DNA of 64,000 bases from UBA7359 sp964523895. GTDB lineage: Bacteria; Pseudomonadota; Gammaproteobacteria; Eutrophobiales; Eutrophobiaceae. The translations under genes were made by a program, and so were the position numbers. How positions within the stretch are numbered: position 1 is the first letter of the stretch; each line of letters starts with the position of its first letter. The DNA is taken from positions 8,351-72,350 of the forward strand of contig CAZGBJ010000012.1 in the NCBI GenBank assembly GCA_964523895.1, read 5' to 3'. The notes beneath the pieces are model-generated. The model saw only the letters and a list, made by a program, of their open reading frames with translations, was not told the origin of the DNA and made no database searches. Shown piece after piece: positions 1 through 8,665 of this stretch.

Positions 1-1387
1 TATGTGTACTATCACCATAGAAAACGCTTTCACCCGCCTCCCATGCTTCCCGAATTAAACTTTGATCCAGATCCAGTGCAACGTAGGGAATTTTCATTTC
101 GCGAAAAATGTTAGCGAGGTTTTGCCCAATACGTCCAAAGCCGCAAATGATGGTATGTTTTGATAGAGTTTCGCAGGCTGTCGCAAGTTCCTTTGGGGGC
201 ACATTTAGTCCGCTCGTATATGTACCATGAAATAAGCCTTCAGTTATTCGACTGTTATAACGAATTAGCATTGGTGAGATCAACATGCTCAATAATGTAG
301 CGGCAATGATGGGCTGCGTTTCTTGTAGTGAAAGTAAATTATTGCCAATGGCAAGTATAAGTACAGCGAAGCTAAATTCACCTGCTTGCCCCAGAACCAT
401 TCCAGTTCTGAGTGCAGTCGGTGATTCGTAGCCAACGAGGCGAGTTAATATTGCAATTACAGCACCCTTACCAATGATTATCCCAGCAGTTAAAAGTCCA
501 ATCCAGAACCATTCTTCTAAAATGACAGAAGTATCCAATTGAGCACCGACACTAATAAAAAATAAACCCATAAATATATCTCTAAAAGGTCTTATGTCAG
601 TTTGAATTTGATATTTATATTCTGTTTCACTCAATATTAGTCCCGCTAGAAAAGCACCCAATGCTAGTGAGAGCCCTAATTGATTTGTTAACCAGGCAGC
701 TGCTAAAGAAACAAATAAAGTTGCGAGAGTAAATATTTCAGCAGATCGAGTTCCTGCGACCAGGTGATAAAAAGGTCTTAATAGCCAACGTCCAGCTTGA
801 AAAACAACAAAAAAAGCGAATAGACCTTTAGACAAAGCAATAAGAATAGGCAGGGTTAATGATTGTCCATCGTCTACGCTTAATATCGGGATAATTACCA
901 GTAATGGGACAACGGCAAGATCTTGAAAAAGTAATATCGAGATAGCGAGTTGACCATGGCGGGCTTGTAGTTCTAATTGTTCAGAGAGTTGTCTGGCAAC
1001 AATGGCAGTGGAAGAGAGAGCCAAAGCACCGCCAACAACCAATGCACCCTGCCAGGCTATGCCCGTAAACCAGGCAATAACTCCACCTGATAATGTTGAG
1101 ATTATGACTTGCATACTACCAAGACCAAAAACAGTTTTTTTCATTGAAATTAATCGTGATAATGAAAACTCAAGACCTATCATAAAAAGTAAAAATATCA
1201 CGCCAATTTCGGCCAAGGTTTTGATTATCTCGCCTTCCGGTAGCCAGCCTAGAGCAAAAGGTCCGACTAAAGTTCCAACGAACAAATAGCCCAGAATCGG
1301 CGGTAATTTAATTCGTTTTAAAATCCAGACAACAAGTACTGATAATGCCAGTAGCATCAGTCCATCATTGAGAGCATTGTGTTCCAT
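1..1387 (-). CDS. Kef-type monovalent cation:proton antiporter (CPA2), partial
   Basis: I translated the minus strand by eye from ATG at 1387; the frame stays open to the left edge, so the C-terminal part is missing. The visible 462 residues hold many hydrophobic segments of the Na+/H+ exchanger fold of the CPA2 family, with the family-typical run LFMIGLEF near residue 70, ALALSSTAIV near 120 and LFQDLAVVPLL near 150. Near residue 415 a soluble TrkA-N/RCK_N domain begins with the nucleotide-binding glycine motif CGFGRIGQ. This is the KefB/KefC/YbaL architecture: a membrane antiporter gated by a cytoplasmic NAD-binding domain. Transported ion (K+ or Na+) cannot be told. No KefF/KefG partner lies beside it within the window. 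Confidence 0.9.
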   Translation of the reverse strand, partial: MEHNALNDGLMLLALSVLVVWILKRIKLPPILGYLFVGTLVGPFALGWLPEGEIIKTLAEIGVIFLLFMIGLEFSLSRLISMKKTVFGLGSMQVIISTLSGGVIAWFTGIAWQGALVVGGALALSSTAIVARQLSEQLELQARHGQLAISILLFQDLAVVPLLVIIPILSVDDGQSLTLPILIALSKGLFAFFVVFQAGRWLLRPFYHLVAGTRSAEIFTLATLFVSLAAAWLTNQLGLSLALGAFLAGLILSETEYKYQIQTDIRPFRDIFMGLFFISVGAQLDTSVILEEWFWIGLLTAGIIIGKGAVIAILTRLVGYESPTALRTGMVLGQAGEFSFAVLILAIGNNLLSLQETQPIIAATLLSMLISPMLIRYNSRITEGLFHGTYTSGLNVPPKELATACETLSKHTIICGFGRIGQNLANIFREMKIPYVALDLDQSLIREAWEAGESVFYGDSTH

Positions 1388-1526
1388 AAAGAATAAATCG
1401 ATATTATTTTTGTTAAGTTTAAAGGATGATAGGTACTAAAAGAAGTTAAATAAAATCGGTTAACTTGAGACAAAAATTAGAAACAATTTATACTAAGCAT
1501 CTGTAAATGAGGAGAATGAAAGACTT

Positions 1527-1715
1527 ATGGCGGCGTGGGAACAAGCTCTGATTGGTGTTGCAATATTTGCGGTTCTATTTTTCTTTTGGCCGGGTGCAAA
1601 AAAAGCCATGGAAGAAAGTCGGCAAGCAGAAAATCCGGATTGGAAAGGTGCATTAATTCCGATCGGTCTGGTTATATTATTTGTTATTGCCCTGATTTCA
1701 TTTTCCAGAAGTTAA
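1527..1715 (+). CDS. small hypothetical two-helix membrane protein
   Basis: The product has 62 residues with two hydrophobic segments, about residues 5-21 and 43-58, joined by a charged loop rich in Lys, Glu and Arg. A good ribosome binding site (GAGGAGAA) lies about 10 bases before the ATG, which makes this short frame credible. I do not recognise a family. It stands alone between the divergent antiporter gene and the Rap1a-like gene, with about 236 bases of unassigned DNA after it. A role in membrane protein assembly or stress is possible but nothing shows it. Confidence 0.6.
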   Translation: MAAWEQALIGVAIFAVLFFFWPGAKKAMEESRQAENPDWKGALIPIGLVILFVIALISFSRS

Positions 1716-1951
1716 TTTTTAAAGATACTATAAAATACAGTCGTAGAGGTTTTCAGCTTTAAATTGGTCATTATTAAAATAAAAATGAACGATCTCATCA
1801 TTTTGTGCATCGAAACTAAAGTATCAAATATTTAATTATTTTTAATGGTTGGTATCAATAAGCTAGCCAATATTTTTAGTTTGACGACATTATTTGCTAC
1901 GGATAATGATAAACTACATTCGCCAGACGGCGCATATATTGAGGAAGAGAA

Positions 1952-2344
1952 ATGAATCTATTGAAGAAATTAATGTTTATCCTGCTATGCACGGGATTAT
2001 TGAATAGTAATGCTGTACTAGCAGAGGAAGAAGAACCTGAATTAATAACGGCAGGTGAGCTTCTAGAGAGCTGTGATGAAGGTTACGCACCAGGAGCGCC
2101 AAATCAGTTTTGCATGCGTTATGTTTTTGGTTTAGTTCAAACGATTGTGGGTTTGCAACAAGCGGATCAGAGTGCACCTATTTTTTGTATTGACCCACAA
2201 GTTGTCCGTCTGGAAGACGTAACGGAAAACGTAATGACCTATATACGCAAGCAATCTTCACGAGCAACTAATGAAGCACAAATGTTAGTGGTTGAAGCAC
2301 TAAATAAGAACTACCCTTGTGCTAATTCAGGTGGTGAAATCTAG
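1952..2344 (+). CDS. secreted Rap1a/Tai-family-like protein
   Basis: The 130-residue product begins with a signal peptide ending near VLA-EEEE (residue 24). The mature part fits the Rap1a/Tai immunity fold: TAGELLESC near residues 33-41, a second Cys with the FCMRYVFG run near 53-60, a FCIDP run near 78, and a closing YPC motif near residue 123, giving four cysteines that could form two disulfides. Family members neutralise type VI secretion peptidoglycan amidases in the periplasm. No T6SS effector lies beside it; it sits 3 bases before ttcA and is probably co-transcribed with it. It may be an orphan immunity protein or a domesticated relative with another job. Confidence 0.72.
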   Translation: MNLLKKLMFILLCTGLLNSNAVLAEEEEPELITAGELLESCDEGYAPGAPNQFCMRYVFGLVQTIVGLQQADQSAPIFCIDPQVVRLEDVTENVMTYIRKQSSRATNEAQMLVVEALNKNYPCANSGGEI

Positions 2345-2347
2345 ATA

Positions 2348-3202
2348 ATGGCAGTCGCTCAACGTAAGGAAAAATATAATCACGATAAGCTGCAAAAAAG
2401 GTTGCGGCGAAATGCAGGTCGTGCGATCGCAGATTTCAATATGATTGAAGCCGGTGATCGCGTTATGGTTTGTTTATCTGGTGGTGCAGATTCTTATACG
2501 ATGTTAGACATTTTGCAGAATCTTCAGCGTAGCGCCCCGGTTGAATTTGAATTAATCGCTGTCAATCTGGATCAAAAGCAACCCGGCTTTCCCGAACATG
2601 TTTTACCGGATTATCTGGATGCACTTGGTATTGAGTATCATGTTCTTGAAGAAGACACTTACAGTGTTGTTAAGCGCGTTATTCCTGAAGATAAAACCTA
2701 TTGCGGTTTATGTTCCCGATTAAGACGCGGAATTATCTATCGCTTTGCCAAGGAACAGGGCTATACAAAAATAGCTCTGGGTCATCATCGTGATGACATT
2801 ATTGAGACTTTATTTCTGAATATGTTCTATGGCGGCAAGTTAAAATCGATGCCGGCAAAACTGCTAAGTGATGATGGTGAGAATATTGTCATTCGGCCAT
2901 TGGCTTATTGTGCAGAGGTAGATATAAAAACGTATGCAGAAGAAAAAGCCTTCCCCATCATTCCTTGCACTTTATGTGGTTCACAAGATAATTTGCAGCG
3001 ACAGAAAATCAAACAAATGTTAACAGAATGGAATAATAAAAATCCTGGACGGATAGAAAGTATTTTCAGCAGCATACAAAATATTGTGCCGTCACATTTA
3101 CTGGATACGGATGCATTTGAATTTTCTCATTTTGGAAATTCAGAAATCGAACACTCTCCTGAAAGTGAAAACTGGTTACTCGGCTCACGAGAATTAACTT
3201 AA
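2348..3202 (+). CDS. ttcA: tRNA 2-thiocytidine(32) synthetase TtcA
   Basis: This 284-residue cytoplasmic enzyme thiolates cytidine 32 in certain tRNAs, using ATP and an iron-sulfur cluster. The PP-loop SGGADS lies at residues 44-49. The cluster-binding cysteines are visible as CGLC (119 and 122) and in the CTLCGSQDN run (207 and 210). The HHRDD run near 146 is also family-typical. The length is close to that of E. coli TtcA, which has a longer C-terminal tail. It starts 3 bases after the Rap1a-like gene and the M50 protease gene follows after 27 bases, so the genes probably share a transcript. Confidence 0.96.
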   Translation: MAVAQRKEKYNHDKLQKRLRRNAGRAIADFNMIEAGDRVMVCLSGGADSYTMLDILQNLQRSAPVEFELIAVNLDQKQPGFPEHVLPDYLDALGIEYHVLEEDTYSVVKRVIPEDKTYCGLCSRLRRGIIYRFAKEQGYTKIALGHHRDDIIETLFLNMFYGGKLKSMPAKLLSDDGENIVIRPLAYCAEVDIKTYAEEKAFPIIPCTLCGSQDNLQRQKIKQMLTEWNNKNPGRIESIFSSIQNIVPSHLLDTDAFEFSHFGNSEIEHSPESENWLLGSRELT

Positions 3203-3229
3203 TTTGTAATTTATTATTGTTGTATTGTC

Positions 3230-3880
3230 ATGTCTGAACTACCCATTCTCTATCAAATAGTTATCTGGGCCATACCGGTCTTGTTTGCCGTCACCTTACA
3301 TGAAGTAGGACATGGTTGGGCAGCAAAACAATTAGGTGATACGACAGCTGAAGACATGGGGCGATTAACAGTTAATCCGATAAAGCATATTGATCCGGTA
3401 GGTACGATAGCAGTGCCATTTGTTACTTCCTTTTTTGGTGGATTTATTTTTGGTTGGGCTAAACCGGTTCCCGTCAATTGGAACCAACTAAGAAATAAGA
3501 AACGTGATATCGCATTAGTTGCTTTAGCGGGACCTTTTGCAAATCTATTGATGATTGTTTTTTGGTTAATTATTGCAAAGTTATTTATTGCTTCGGCCGA
3601 GCAGGGCAATTTTTTTGCAAATTTACTAACGTTAATGGCCTGGGCAGGAATAGTGATTAACAGTTTATTGATGATACTGAATCTGTTGCCATTGCCACCG
3701 TTGGATGGAAGTCGAGTTGTGTTCTCACTGTTACCAACGCAGCTTGCTTATCGATACGCGAAGATAGAACCTTATGGTTTGATGATCCTTGTTATACTAT
3801 TAGCCAGTGGTGCCTTATTCAGTATTATTGGTCCGATTATTTCCTGGATCGAAAAATCAATGTATATGTTAATAATTTAA
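3230..3880 (+). CDS. site-2 protease family (M50) intramembrane metallopeptidase
   Basis: The 216-residue product is a short Rip-type site-2 protease. The zinc motif HEVGH is at residues 24-28 inside the first membrane segment, and the third ligand lies in the NLLPLPPLDGSR motif near 151-162, matching the NxxPxxxLDG signature. Several further hydrophobic segments fill the protein and no PDZ domain is present, so it is not RseP. Family members cleave substrates inside the membrane, but the substrate here is unknown. The MscS-like gene begins 2 bases after the stop, suggesting translational coupling. Confidence 0.93.
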   Translation: MSELPILYQIVIWAIPVLFAVTLHEVGHGWAAKQLGDTTAEDMGRLTVNPIKHIDPVGTIAVPFVTSFFGGFIFGWAKPVPVNWNQLRNKKRDIALVALAGPFANLLMIVFWLIIAKLFIASAEQGNFFANLLTLMAWAGIVINSLLMILNLLPLPPLDGSRVVFSLLPTQLAYRYAKIEPYGLMILVILLASGALFSIIGPIISWIEKSMYMLII

Positions 3881-3882
3881 TT

Positions 3883-4923
3883 ATGCCTTCAATAATAATA
3901 GGACTTGAAAGTTTTAACACCTTTGATTATGCGGTGTTATCGATCAATTTATTATTATTTATCTTTTCAAAACCCTTAATACAGGGATTTAAACGTAACG
4001 ACTCTAAAGCGGCTGGCTCCAAGCTTTATGCACTTCGTGCCATCAACATCATTTTATTCTCTTTGTATATCGCAGCCTTGTTTATTGAAGGATGGAGCAA
4101 GCATATATCTTTAACGGGGCTGACATTTCTATTGGCATTTATCATCAGTCATTTACTGCATATATTTATCATTAAGAAATTTGGTCGTGAAAAAGAAATC
4201 GATGGTGTGAACTACCATACTGAAACGTACCAATCTGAAATATTTTCACTATTAGTCACATTATTAGTATTGATTACATCCATCGTTATTGTAATTAATA
4301 TCTGGGGTATGAACGACTGGCTCAAGGCAACCAGTGTGCTTGGAATATTGGCCATCCTGGTTTTCTCGACGAAAGATGTCTGGATACCGGATAACATTAG
4401 TGGACTGATACTGTTATATAACAATGATATTGAACCGGGTGCTGTTGTAAAGGTAAATGAACTGGATTTATTAGCGATAGTTGTGCAAACATCATTAACT
4501 CGCACTACCTTTCGCGATCTTAAAACGAGACATAAAATTGTTTTGCCAAATACCGTTATTCGAAATAGTAAGCTTGAGGTTTTGAGCAAAGGACCCGCGA
4601 GTGGCTTAATGCAATTTGTTCATTTCAATATTGCCTATGGTATTCCTGCAGCTAAGGTTGAGAATTTACTAACGACAATCTGGGAAATATCCTGTGAAGA
4701 ATCAAGCGCACTAAATGCCGAACGTGAACCGGAAATTAGTGTAGTTGAGACAGGTGACCATGCCGTGAACTGGCGTCTTGGTTATAAATTAAAAAACCTG
4801 TATCAAATGCTGGAAGTCGAGTATTTGGTAAAACGAATTGCCTATGAAGTAGCGGAAGAACAAAAAATAGAATTACAAACACCATTAACACATAATATTA
4901 TTGATAATAAACTTCCTGCATGA
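3883..4923 (+). CDS. divergent MscS-type mechanosensitive channel
   Basis: The 346-residue protein has about five hydrophobic segments in the N-terminal half (near 12-28, 52-70, 77-100, 120-140 and 147-165). After these comes a region like the pore helix and beta domain of MscS: VFSTKDVWIPDNISGLILL, then a beta-domain stretch with VKVNELDLLAIVVQTSLTRT and an LPNTVIRNSKL run corresponding to the usual IPNS loop. The pore helix lacks the Gly/Ala regularity of E. coli MscS, so gating may differ. It is packed between the M50 protease and a small membrane protein whose start overlaps its stop by 4 bases. Confidence 0.8.
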   Translation: MPSIIIGLESFNTFDYAVLSINLLLFIFSKPLIQGFKRNDSKAAGSKLYALRAINIILFSLYIAALFIEGWSKHISLTGLTFLLAFIISHLLHIFIIKKFGREKEIDGVNYHTETYQSEIFSLLVTLLVLITSIVIVINIWGMNDWLKATSVLGILAILVFSTKDVWIPDNISGLILLYNNDIEPGAVVKVNELDLLAIVVQTSLTRTTFRDLKTRHKIVLPNTVIRNSKLEVLSKGPASGLMQFVHFNIAYGIPAAKVENLLTTIWEISCEESSALNAEREPEISVVETGDHAVNWRLGYKLKNLYQMLEVEYLVKRIAYEVAEEQKIELQTPLTHNIIDNKLPA

Positions 4924-5354
4924 GTTCAATGGAATTAGAAAATAAATTAAAGGCATATTATATGACGGCTATTTTTAGTATTGTCTTTGCTGTCGTCGGA
5001 TTTAGTTATAACGCATGGCGTCTGGAGCTATCGGAAGATAATAATAATATAAGATCAGCCTCATTTAAGGTGTTAACGGTGCTAGCTGAGCTTGAACAAA
5101 TAATTTATGCGGCACATTATGATAAGGATGTAAAAGAAGGTAGTCCAAGAAAGGGTTGGGTAAAGGTTGGATTAATTGTCGATCTTAGTAGTTTAATTAG
5201 TGACTCATCAGAAGAGCGAGCGCAAAAATTGAAAGCGGTATGGCAAAAAAACTGGGATATTATGATGGATGATATTGATGCAACGACTATTCTGGTTAAC
5301 GAAATAGATTATATGCGTAGTGAAATAAAATTAACGCTTAAGGAATTAGAATAA
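4920..5354 (+). CDS. hypothetical single-span membrane protein
   Basis: The 144-residue product has one N-terminal membrane segment (about residues 14-33) and a soluble, mostly helical charged tail of about 110 residues. I do not recognise the family. Its ATG overlaps the stop of the MscS-like gene (ATGA), so translation of the two is probably coupled and the product may act with that channel. A convergent second mscS gene follows after 50 bases. Confidence 0.68.
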   Translation: MSSMELENKLKAYYMTAIFSIVFAVVGFSYNAWRLELSEDNNNIRSASFKVLTVLAELEQIIYAAHYDKDVKEGSPRKGWVKVGLIVDLSSLISDSSEERAQKLKAVWQKNWDIMMDDIDATTILVNEIDYMRSEIKLTLKELE

Positions 5355-5404
5355 AGCTGATAAATTCTTTTGAGATTGCATCTTCAGGTAATCCTAGTCA
5401 TCTA

Positions 5405-6196
5405 TCATTTCCCTTCTTTATATAAGTGCAGATCCTGCTGCGGATAAGGAATAGAAATACCTTCTTTATCAAATGTTAGTTTTACTGTTTCGGTATAGTC
5501 AAACATTACACCCCAATAGTCATCCGCTTTTACCCAGGGACGAACGATAAAGTTGACACTACTATCAGCAAGTTCTGAGACAGCGACAAGTGGGGCTGGA
5601 TCTTTCAAAATCCGTTCATCTTCTTCCACTAGTTTACTTAGTATATCTTTCGCTTTTTTTATGTCGTCGTCATAACCAATACCGAAAACCATATCAACAC
5701 GACGCGTGTCTTTAGCAGAGTAGTTAGTAATATTGCCGCCGGTAATATTCGAGTTAGGAATAATAATCGCTTTATTATCACCCGTGCGCATTTGAGTAGA
5801 AAATATTTGTATCCCCTCAACTACTCCCGATACGCCACCGGCTTCAATAAAATCCCCTACTTTGAAGGGACGAAAGGCAATAATCATCACACCAGAAGCA
5901 AAGTTGGATAATGAGCTTTGTAATGAAAGACCGATAGCTAAACCAGCTGCACCAATAATGGCAATGAATGATGTTGTTTGTATACCTAATTGACCTAACG
6001 CCGCAATGATAACAAAGGCGACCAGGGCAATATAAGCAATATTACTTGCGAATGAGGCGAGTAGAGCATCAACTTCTCGTTTTTCCATTATGACAACAAT
6101 ATATTTCTTTAGTCGCTTTGCTATCCAGATTCCACCAAATAGTATGGCTGCAGCAATAGCAATGTTTGTAAGCAACGGTAAAATTGATTCACTCAT
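5405..6196 (-). CDS. mscS: small-conductance mechanosensitive channel MscS
   Basis: The 263-residue inner-membrane channel opens under membrane tension and releases osmolytes in hypo-osmotic shock. It has three membrane segments (near 8-26, 50-75 and 78-105); the third shows the glycine/alanine-rich pore helix GAAGLAIGLSLQSSLSNFASG. The beta domain follows with FKVGDFIEAGGVSGVVEGI and the IPNSNITGGNITNYS signature. Length and order match the MscS family, a little shorter than E. coli MscS. Its start overlaps the stop of the upstream EamA gene by 8 bases, so both probably lie on one transcript. Confidence 0.95.
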   Translation of the reverse strand: MSESILPLLTNIAIAAAILFGGIWIAKRLKKYIVVIMEKREVDALLASFASNIAYIALVAFVIIAALGQLGIQTTSFIAIIGAAGLAIGLSLQSSLSNFASGVMIIAFRPFKVGDFIEAGGVSGVVEGIQIFSTQMRTGDNKAIIIPNSNITGGNITNYSAKDTRRVDMVFGIGYDDDIKKAKDILSKLVEEDERILKDPAPLVAVSELADSSVNFIVRPWVKADDYWGVMFDYTETVKLTFDKEGISIPYPQQDLHLYKEGK

Positions 6197-7094
6197 AATT
6201 AATCCTTAACAGTTTAGTTATTCTTATTCGTCTTATTCCACCCTCAAATTCGAAAAAAAGCAAGCCCGACAAGATCAAGGAACAGCTAATAATTATTTTC
6301 CAGGTTAGCGGTTCGTTATTAGTCAGGTGCCCGAGTAATAGGGCAAATACAGGTGTTATTAAGGTAATCAACGACGCTTTCATTGCCTCAACGCGTTTCA
6401 AGACATAGTAAAATAGAAAGAAGCCTAATACTGAACCAACGATAGCGAGATATAGTATGGATAAACCTGCGCGCATCGGTATCTCTGTAGGAATGTTTTC
6501 ACCAAAGCCAATCCAGAGAATAAGTATAAAGATTGCCGCTATAATCAATGTTCCTGTCATCGAAGAAAAAGTATCGATATCTGCATTGATTTTTTTGATC
6601 AAGACCATGTTCAATGAATAAAACACAACAGACAATAGAACACCAATAATGCCCAAATGGGTATTGGCACCGTATAACAAACCTGACTCCAGCATCGTGT
6701 ATAAACCGGCGATGCAAAGCCCGATTGCGAATAAACGGAATAAGGTTAAGCCTTTTTCATCAAGTAACTTAATTGCAAATAGCCCTGTCATAATGGGAGT
6801 CATGCCAAAAATCACCGAGATCCATCCTGAAGGGATGAATTGTGAAGCCCAATAGACACAAAGCATCGCGAAAGTCATTCCCAGACCACCGGCTAAATAC
6901 GTTTGAATAGCCTTGGTTTCCAGGGATAGTTTTTTTCCAAGCAGCGCAAACAAACCTAGCGCAAAAATTGCACCAAGAATAAAACGACTGGATATACCGA
7001 ACACGAAACCAACTGACTCGCTACTCCATTGAATAGCGAGTGGGGTCGTGGACCATATCAGAATGACCGAGATGTATGCTGTTATCAATTGCAT
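6189..7094 (-). CDS. EamA/DMT-family transporter
   Basis: The 301-residue protein is made of two EamA repeats with about ten membrane segments. Family-typical short runs are visible, for example a Trp-Ser-Ser stretch near the N-terminus and GSVLGFFLFYYVLKRVEA near residue 215. Members export amino acids and metabolites; E. coli EamA itself exports O-acetylserine and cysteine. The substrate here is not given by the sequence. A GGAG ribosome site lies about 8 bases before the ATG. Upstream lies a strong terminator hairpin and a short reading frame rich in Cys codons, which would suit attenuation of a cysteine-related exporter. Confidence 0.9.
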   Translation of the reverse strand: MQLITAYISVILIWSTTPLAIQWSSESVGFVFGISSRFILGAIFALGLFALLGKKLSLETKAIQTYLAGGLGMTFAMLCVYWASQFIPSGWISVIFGMTPIMTGLFAIKLLDEKGLTLFRLFAIGLCIAGLYTMLESGLLYGANTHLGIIGVLLSVVFYSLNMVLIKKINADIDTFSSMTGTLIIAAIFILILWIGFGENIPTEIPMRAGLSILYLAIVGSVLGFFLFYYVLKRVEAMKASLITLITPVFALLLGHLTNNEPLTWKIIISCSLILSGLLFFEFEGGIRRIRITKLLRINYE

Positions 7095-7115
7095 GTGTCT
7101 ACTCCGTTTTTATGC

Positions 7116-7147
7116 AAAAAAAAAGCCACAGGTTTGTCACCTGTGGC
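7116..7147 (-). terminator. rho-independent terminator/attenuator hairpin before the EamA gene
   Basis: On the minus strand a perfect 9-base-pair stem (arms 7139-7147 and 7125-7133) with a 5-base loop is followed at once by nine T residues (7124-7116). It lies only about 22 bases before the EamA start codon and after no complete minus-strand gene, since the gene further right ends at 7331 and points the same way. It may therefore terminate the sortase operon transcript, act as an attenuator in the EamA leader, or both. Confidence 0.8.
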
Positions 7148-7176
7148 CTTTTATAGAATCTTGTATTATTTATTAA

Positions 7177-7221
7177 TTACAAACTATGACTCTCTCCAGC
7201 ACACAGACAACAGCAGACCAT
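7177..7221 (-). CDS. candidate Cys-rich leader peptide upstream of EamA
   Basis: A 14-residue frame reads MVCCCLCAGESHSL and ends about 30 bases before the terminator hairpin. Four of its residues are Cys, three of them consecutive. The same frame extends upstream to an ATG at 7278, giving 33 residues, so the true start is uncertain and neither start has a clear ribosome site. A TTGACA hexamer at 7316-7311 lies upstream but without a good -10. The CTGTGTGC stretch inside the frame (7206-7199) could pair, with one bulge, with GCCACAG in the terminator 5' arm. This fits ribosome-mediated attenuation, but it is inference only. Confidence 0.35.
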   Translation of the reverse strand: MVCCCLCAGESHSL

Positions 7222-7330
7222 CTTCAGCACGCAACGTTGCCAAAGTGAAATAAGATGTTTGTGTGATTGAGTTTTCATTGGTGCGCGAGTTTCTGCTCAT
7301 TTGTTAAAGCTGTCAAGAGAATAAATCGTT

Positions 7331-8656
7331 TTAGTGAAACTGTAATAGTTTCTGGAGTTTTTCAGCTGTTGTCACAGGTCTGGATTTTATTCCATCAATT
7401 TCAATAGAGGCATACGCAAGTTTTGACGGATGCAAATTAATTAGCTTGTACCAGCCAGCATGTCGGTGCGCGATAGTTTTAAATTCGTTCACTAATGGGT
7501 TGTTACGGTCTCCATAGATATCGATTGTTAAAGGCGGGTTTAAGGTTTCACGATCAATGAGTAATATGCCGGCTTCCTCCATACGTGCTGTTGCCACTTC
7601 AGGTATACATAAATAACGCAAGCCGTGTTTTGTCATTTTTTTGAATTGAGGCTTATTACTATAATAAAACAAAAGATTAGCAAAACGGGTTAATGAAATA
7701 TTTTCATCTATCTGTCGTGGTGGTGGCACATCATTTTTGGAAAGTAGTCTGCTGTTATAACCACACAATTCATTTCTATAGTTCTGTTGTATGTATTCAG
7801 CTGAGTCACAGGCATAGCCCAGGTATTTTTTATCAAAGGTCGCTTTGTAGAGCTGTAACATTGCTCTTGCCATGGCAAGCGTATCGGATAAATACAATGG
7901 TTTATTGGTCATTATGTTAGTCAGGTAAGCGCCAGAATCTGTTCGGCAATGTTCATTTATCCACTCAGCCGCTTTAATCGCCATGCTTAAACTTTGTTGA
8001 CTGCCACAATATTCATAATGCGTTGCCAGAGCTTCAATGACCCAGCCATTTTCTCTGGTCAATATGCGTTTATCTACGTCCGGAATGCCAATCGCTTGAC
8101 GTTTTAATTTGTTCATTGAAAAGAATATTGCTGGATTTGTCCCGGAAACGGTGTCAGCTTGTCCTGAATAAAAAGCACCGACTTCTGAGGTCATAAAATT
8201 TTTGACGTAGGACAGAATAGAATTGGTCACATTTAAGTAACACTCACATCTTAATTGTGCATAGGCTAAAGAGTAGAGTCTAAGATGACCGGCTTGAGCT
8301 GCTATTGTTTTGCGGTAATGAGGCACATCCCATTTCCCCTGAGTAGAATATTGATAAACGCCACCCCAGACCGGGTCAACTAATGAAATTGCATTGTCCA
8401 ATGTTAATCTTGCCATGTTTGCTTCACTTCGTTCATGATCAGCAGCAATAACTAATGAATATTCAACGCTATCGCGATCAATAAATTTAACCGTTGATAA
8501 TAATCCACCTTGTTCCCAGTCGAAGCTACGCATGTGCATATATCGTAAGCGTCGTCGACAATCGTTACTTAAAACAGGATTAACCTGTTCGATTAATTTT
8601 AATTGTCGTTCAATTGTGATGGGTGCTTCATTGCTTGATTTTAATAATGCATGCAT
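7331..8656 (-). CDS. YyaL/SSP411-like (alpha/alpha)6-barrel protein lacking the thioredoxin domain
   Basis: The 441-residue product resembles the C-terminal part of YyaL (DUF255) proteins, a six-hairpin glycosidase-like barrel. Visible marks are GGVYQYSTQGKWDVPHYRKT near residues 98-117, matching the GGGFxRYSTDxxWxVPHFEKM run, and GAFYSGQADTVSG near 162, matching AFYSAxDADS. The N-terminal thioredoxin-like DUF255 domain of YyaL is missing. No signal peptide is seen. It starts 9 bases after the sortase stop and closes the sortase operon. Whether it acts on sugars or on the sortase pathway is unknown. Confidence 0.75.
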   Translation of the reverse strand: MHALLKSSNEAPITIERQLKLIEQVNPVLSNDCRRRLRYMHMRSFDWEQGGLLSTVKFIDRDSVEYSLVIAADHERSEANMARLTLDNAISLVDPVWGGVYQYSTQGKWDVPHYRKTIAAQAGHLRLYSLAYAQLRCECYLNVTNSILSYVKNFMTSEVGAFYSGQADTVSGTNPAIFFSMNKLKRQAIGIPDVDKRILTRENGWVIEALATHYEYCGSQQSLSMAIKAAEWINEHCRTDSGAYLTNIMTNKPLYLSDTLAMARAMLQLYKATFDKKYLGYACDSAEYIQQNYRNELCGYNSRLLSKNDVPPPRQIDENISLTRFANLLFYYSNKPQFKKMTKHGLRYLCIPEVATARMEEAGILLIDRETLNPPLTIDIYGDRNNPLVNEFKTIAHRHAGWYKLINLHPSKLAYASIEIDGIKSRPVTTAEKLQKLLQFH

Positions 8657-8665
8657 AAGAATTCC

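Noticed and set aside
1002..1289. 95-residue plus-strand frame inside the antiporter gene
   Set aside because: It is antisense to the conserved membrane domain of the Kef-type antiporter and has no protein-like features.
7029..7253. 74-residue plus-strand frame over the EamA leader
   Set aside because: It crosses the terminator hairpin and is antisense to both EamA and the leader frame; the translation looks random.
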